NCBI GenBank assembly: GCA_964411885.1
Contig: CAYPMK010000020.1
Location: 1-24,382, forward strand
Direction of reading: 5' to 3'
From: JAKLHL01 sp964411885
GTDB lineage: Bacteria > Bdellovibrionota > JAFGOL01
Length of the DNA: 24,382 nucleotides
Of this stretch, positions 23,575 through 24,382 are shown in pieces. The notes below the pieces were generated by a model. The model worked only from the letters and a program-made list of their open reading frames with translations, searched no databases and was not told the DNA's origin. How positions within the stretch are numbered: the first letter of the stretch is position 1; every line of letters starts with the position of its first letter. Both the position numbers and the translations under genes were made by a program.

Positions 23575-24219
23575 TTAATCTTTAACTGATGCAGAAGGTC
23601 CAAGTTTAGAAGAACAAAGCGAATCTGAGCTTATGAACATCACACTGCGTATCCTTTCCTTTATTGGTAGTATATTTCCCCGGTCCGCAAGCTCAAGGTC
23701 TTTACAGAATTTCTTATAAGACACCTCATCTTTTTTAGATGGTGCTATATTAAAAAGACAAGTTCCATATTTAAGTCCAAGATAATTAACAAAGATCCGT
23801 GCTACTTTTTCATTCCCATCAAAGAAAGGTTTGTTCTTTAATATGCAATGATAAGCAAAAGCTAATAGATCAAGTTTAAGTTCCTCGTCTAACAAAGAAC
23901 CCTGCCAATCTGATGATATTTTTAACATCATATCTTCCATAGCAGGACGTGCTTCCATTTTAAGTTTACCCGCCCAAGAATATATCCTTCCGTAGATAAC
24001 TTTGGATATCTGGCAAAGTATTTTTGTGCTTAACGGCACCTTTTTTTGTGCAAGGTTTGCAACATATAGTTCTGCTTTAAGGAGGTTGTCCTCTACTTCG
24101 CTATCAATATCACCACTTGCAACAAGTTCTTTTATATTGCCGATGGTATCTTCCACCCTTGTAGCTGGAAGTATGATATTAAAAAATTCAAACGCTAGAT
24201 CATCTTTTAAGTCTTTCAT
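23575..24219 (-). CDS. Fic-domain-like protein with degenerate catalytic motif
   Basis: From ATG 24219 the protein has 214 residues and looks like a compact Fic (filamentation induced by cAMP) domain: an upstream helix with R-I-Y-S-W-A-G-K-L, then K-P-F-F-D-G-N-E-K-V-A-R at about 130-141. Active Fic AMP-transferases use H-x-F-x-[DE]-G-N-G-R-x-x-R. Here the catalytic His is Lys, the second Gly is Glu and the first Arg is Lys, while the Phe, Asp-Gly-Asn and last Arg remain. Nucleotide transfer by the normal mechanism is therefore unlikely; a pseudoenzyme or altered activity is inferred. The frame is open to TTG 24273, but a terminator-like hairpin overlaps that end, so I prefer the ATG, although it lacks a good ribosome site. 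It lies 25 bases ahead of the mutase large subunit. No antitoxin-like partner is visible. Confidence 0.72.
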   Translation of the reverse strand: MKDLKDDLAFEFFNIILPATRVEDTIGNIKELVASGDIDSEVEDNLLKAELYVANLAQKKVPLSTKILCQISKVIYGRIYSWAGKLKMEARPAMEDMMLKISSDWQGSLLDEELKLDLLAFAYHCILKNKPFFDGNEKVARIFVNYLGLKYGTCLFNIAPSKKDEVSYKKFCKDLELADRGNILPIKERIRSVMFISSDSLCSSKLGPSASVKD

Positions 24220-24249
24220 ATGGGCTCTATGAGTACCTGTAAAACCACT

Positions 24250-24271
24250 AAAAATCAAGCCCGTGCTTGAC
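24250..24271 (-). terminator. Terminator-like hairpin ahead of the Fic-like gene
   Basis: On the minus strand TCAAGC (24265-24270) and GCTTGA (24255-24260) pair around a 4-base ACGG loop, with a possible extra G-U pair outside, followed by TTTTT. This is the shape of a short rho-independent terminator. No minus-strand gene is visible to its right within the window, so its natural target (an off-window gene, antisense tRNA readthrough, or attenuation of the Fic/mutase operon) is open. Confidence 0.5.
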
Positions 24272-24281
24272 AAATGATGTT

Positions 24282-24290
24282 TGATATAGC
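24282..24290 (+). promoter_or_regulatory. Possible extended -10 promoter of tRNA-Lys
   Basis: TGATATAGC fits an extended -10 element (TGn then TATAGC), which would start transcription near 24297, about 10 bases before the tRNA. A perfect TTGACA lies at 24267-24272, but only 12 bases from this -10, too close to be its -35, so the assignment is weak. Confidence 0.3.
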
Positions 24291-24306
24291 AAAAGTATGT
24301 CCCGGC

Positions 24307-24382
<76 letters not shown>

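Noticed and set aside
24220..24273. TTG 24273 as the start of the Fic-like protein
   Set aside because: No ribosome site precedes it, and the first codons would be made from a terminator-like hairpin; the internal ATG is more plausible.

Overview
The window is 24.4 kb of AT-rich bacterial DNA (well under 45% GC by eye) packed with long genes, nearly all on the minus strand. An outer-membrane beta-barrel protein, a lipoprotein and a periplasmic-type lytic transglycosylase indicate a diderm (Gram-negative) cell. A sodium-pump-type methylmalonyl-CoA decarboxylase beside B12-dependent methylmalonyl-CoA mutase points to anaerobic or facultative succinate/propionate metabolism. The phylum cannot be fixed from the sequence. 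A 100-N scaffold gap and its flanking 55-bp duplication show that this is a draft, probably metagenomic, assembly.

Layout, left to right. Bases 1-158 hold the 3' end of a plus-strand membrane gene, probably pgsA. It converges on smc (307-3954, minus), and a perfect 26-bp inverted repeat (164-299) lies between them. smc has its own good sigma70-type promoter (4019-4047) and a REP-like relic in its leader. Next comes a minus-strand three-gene unit, read right to left: a divergent EF-G paralogue (8995-6947), a LOG-family nucleotide hydrolase (6919-6257), and an unusual fusion of a sucrose-synthase/SPS-like GT4 glycosyltransferase with a uridine-kinase/PRK-like P-loop kinase (6252-4072).

From 24219 down to 9156 a single colinear minus-strand array has gaps of at most 53 bases and several overlaps: Fic-like protein, mutase large and small subunits, MeaB, epimerase, decarboxylase alpha, small membrane (OadG-type), biotin carrier and beta subunits, a lipoprotein, a beta-barrel protein, Era, Der, a lytic transglycosylase, and thioredoxin reductase. 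A plus-strand tRNA-Lys(CTT) closes the window.

The first part of the array is a complete module interconverting succinyl-CoA and propionyl-CoA: mutase plus its MeaB chaperone, epimerase, and a membrane decarboxylase that couples removal of CO2 to Na+ export. The era-der-slt-trxB part covers ribosome assembly, cell-wall turnover and redox control.

Main points for a second look: (1) era looks broken but is intact; deleting the Ns and one copy of the 55-bp duplication restores exactly 300 codons plus stop. (2) The glycosyltransferase-kinase fusion. (3) An EF-G paralogue that has lost the catalytic His and the NKxD motif. (4) A Fic-fold protein without the catalytic His, at the head of the mutase operon. 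(5) The perfect 26-bp inverted repeat, which may be a MITE or an IS remnant.
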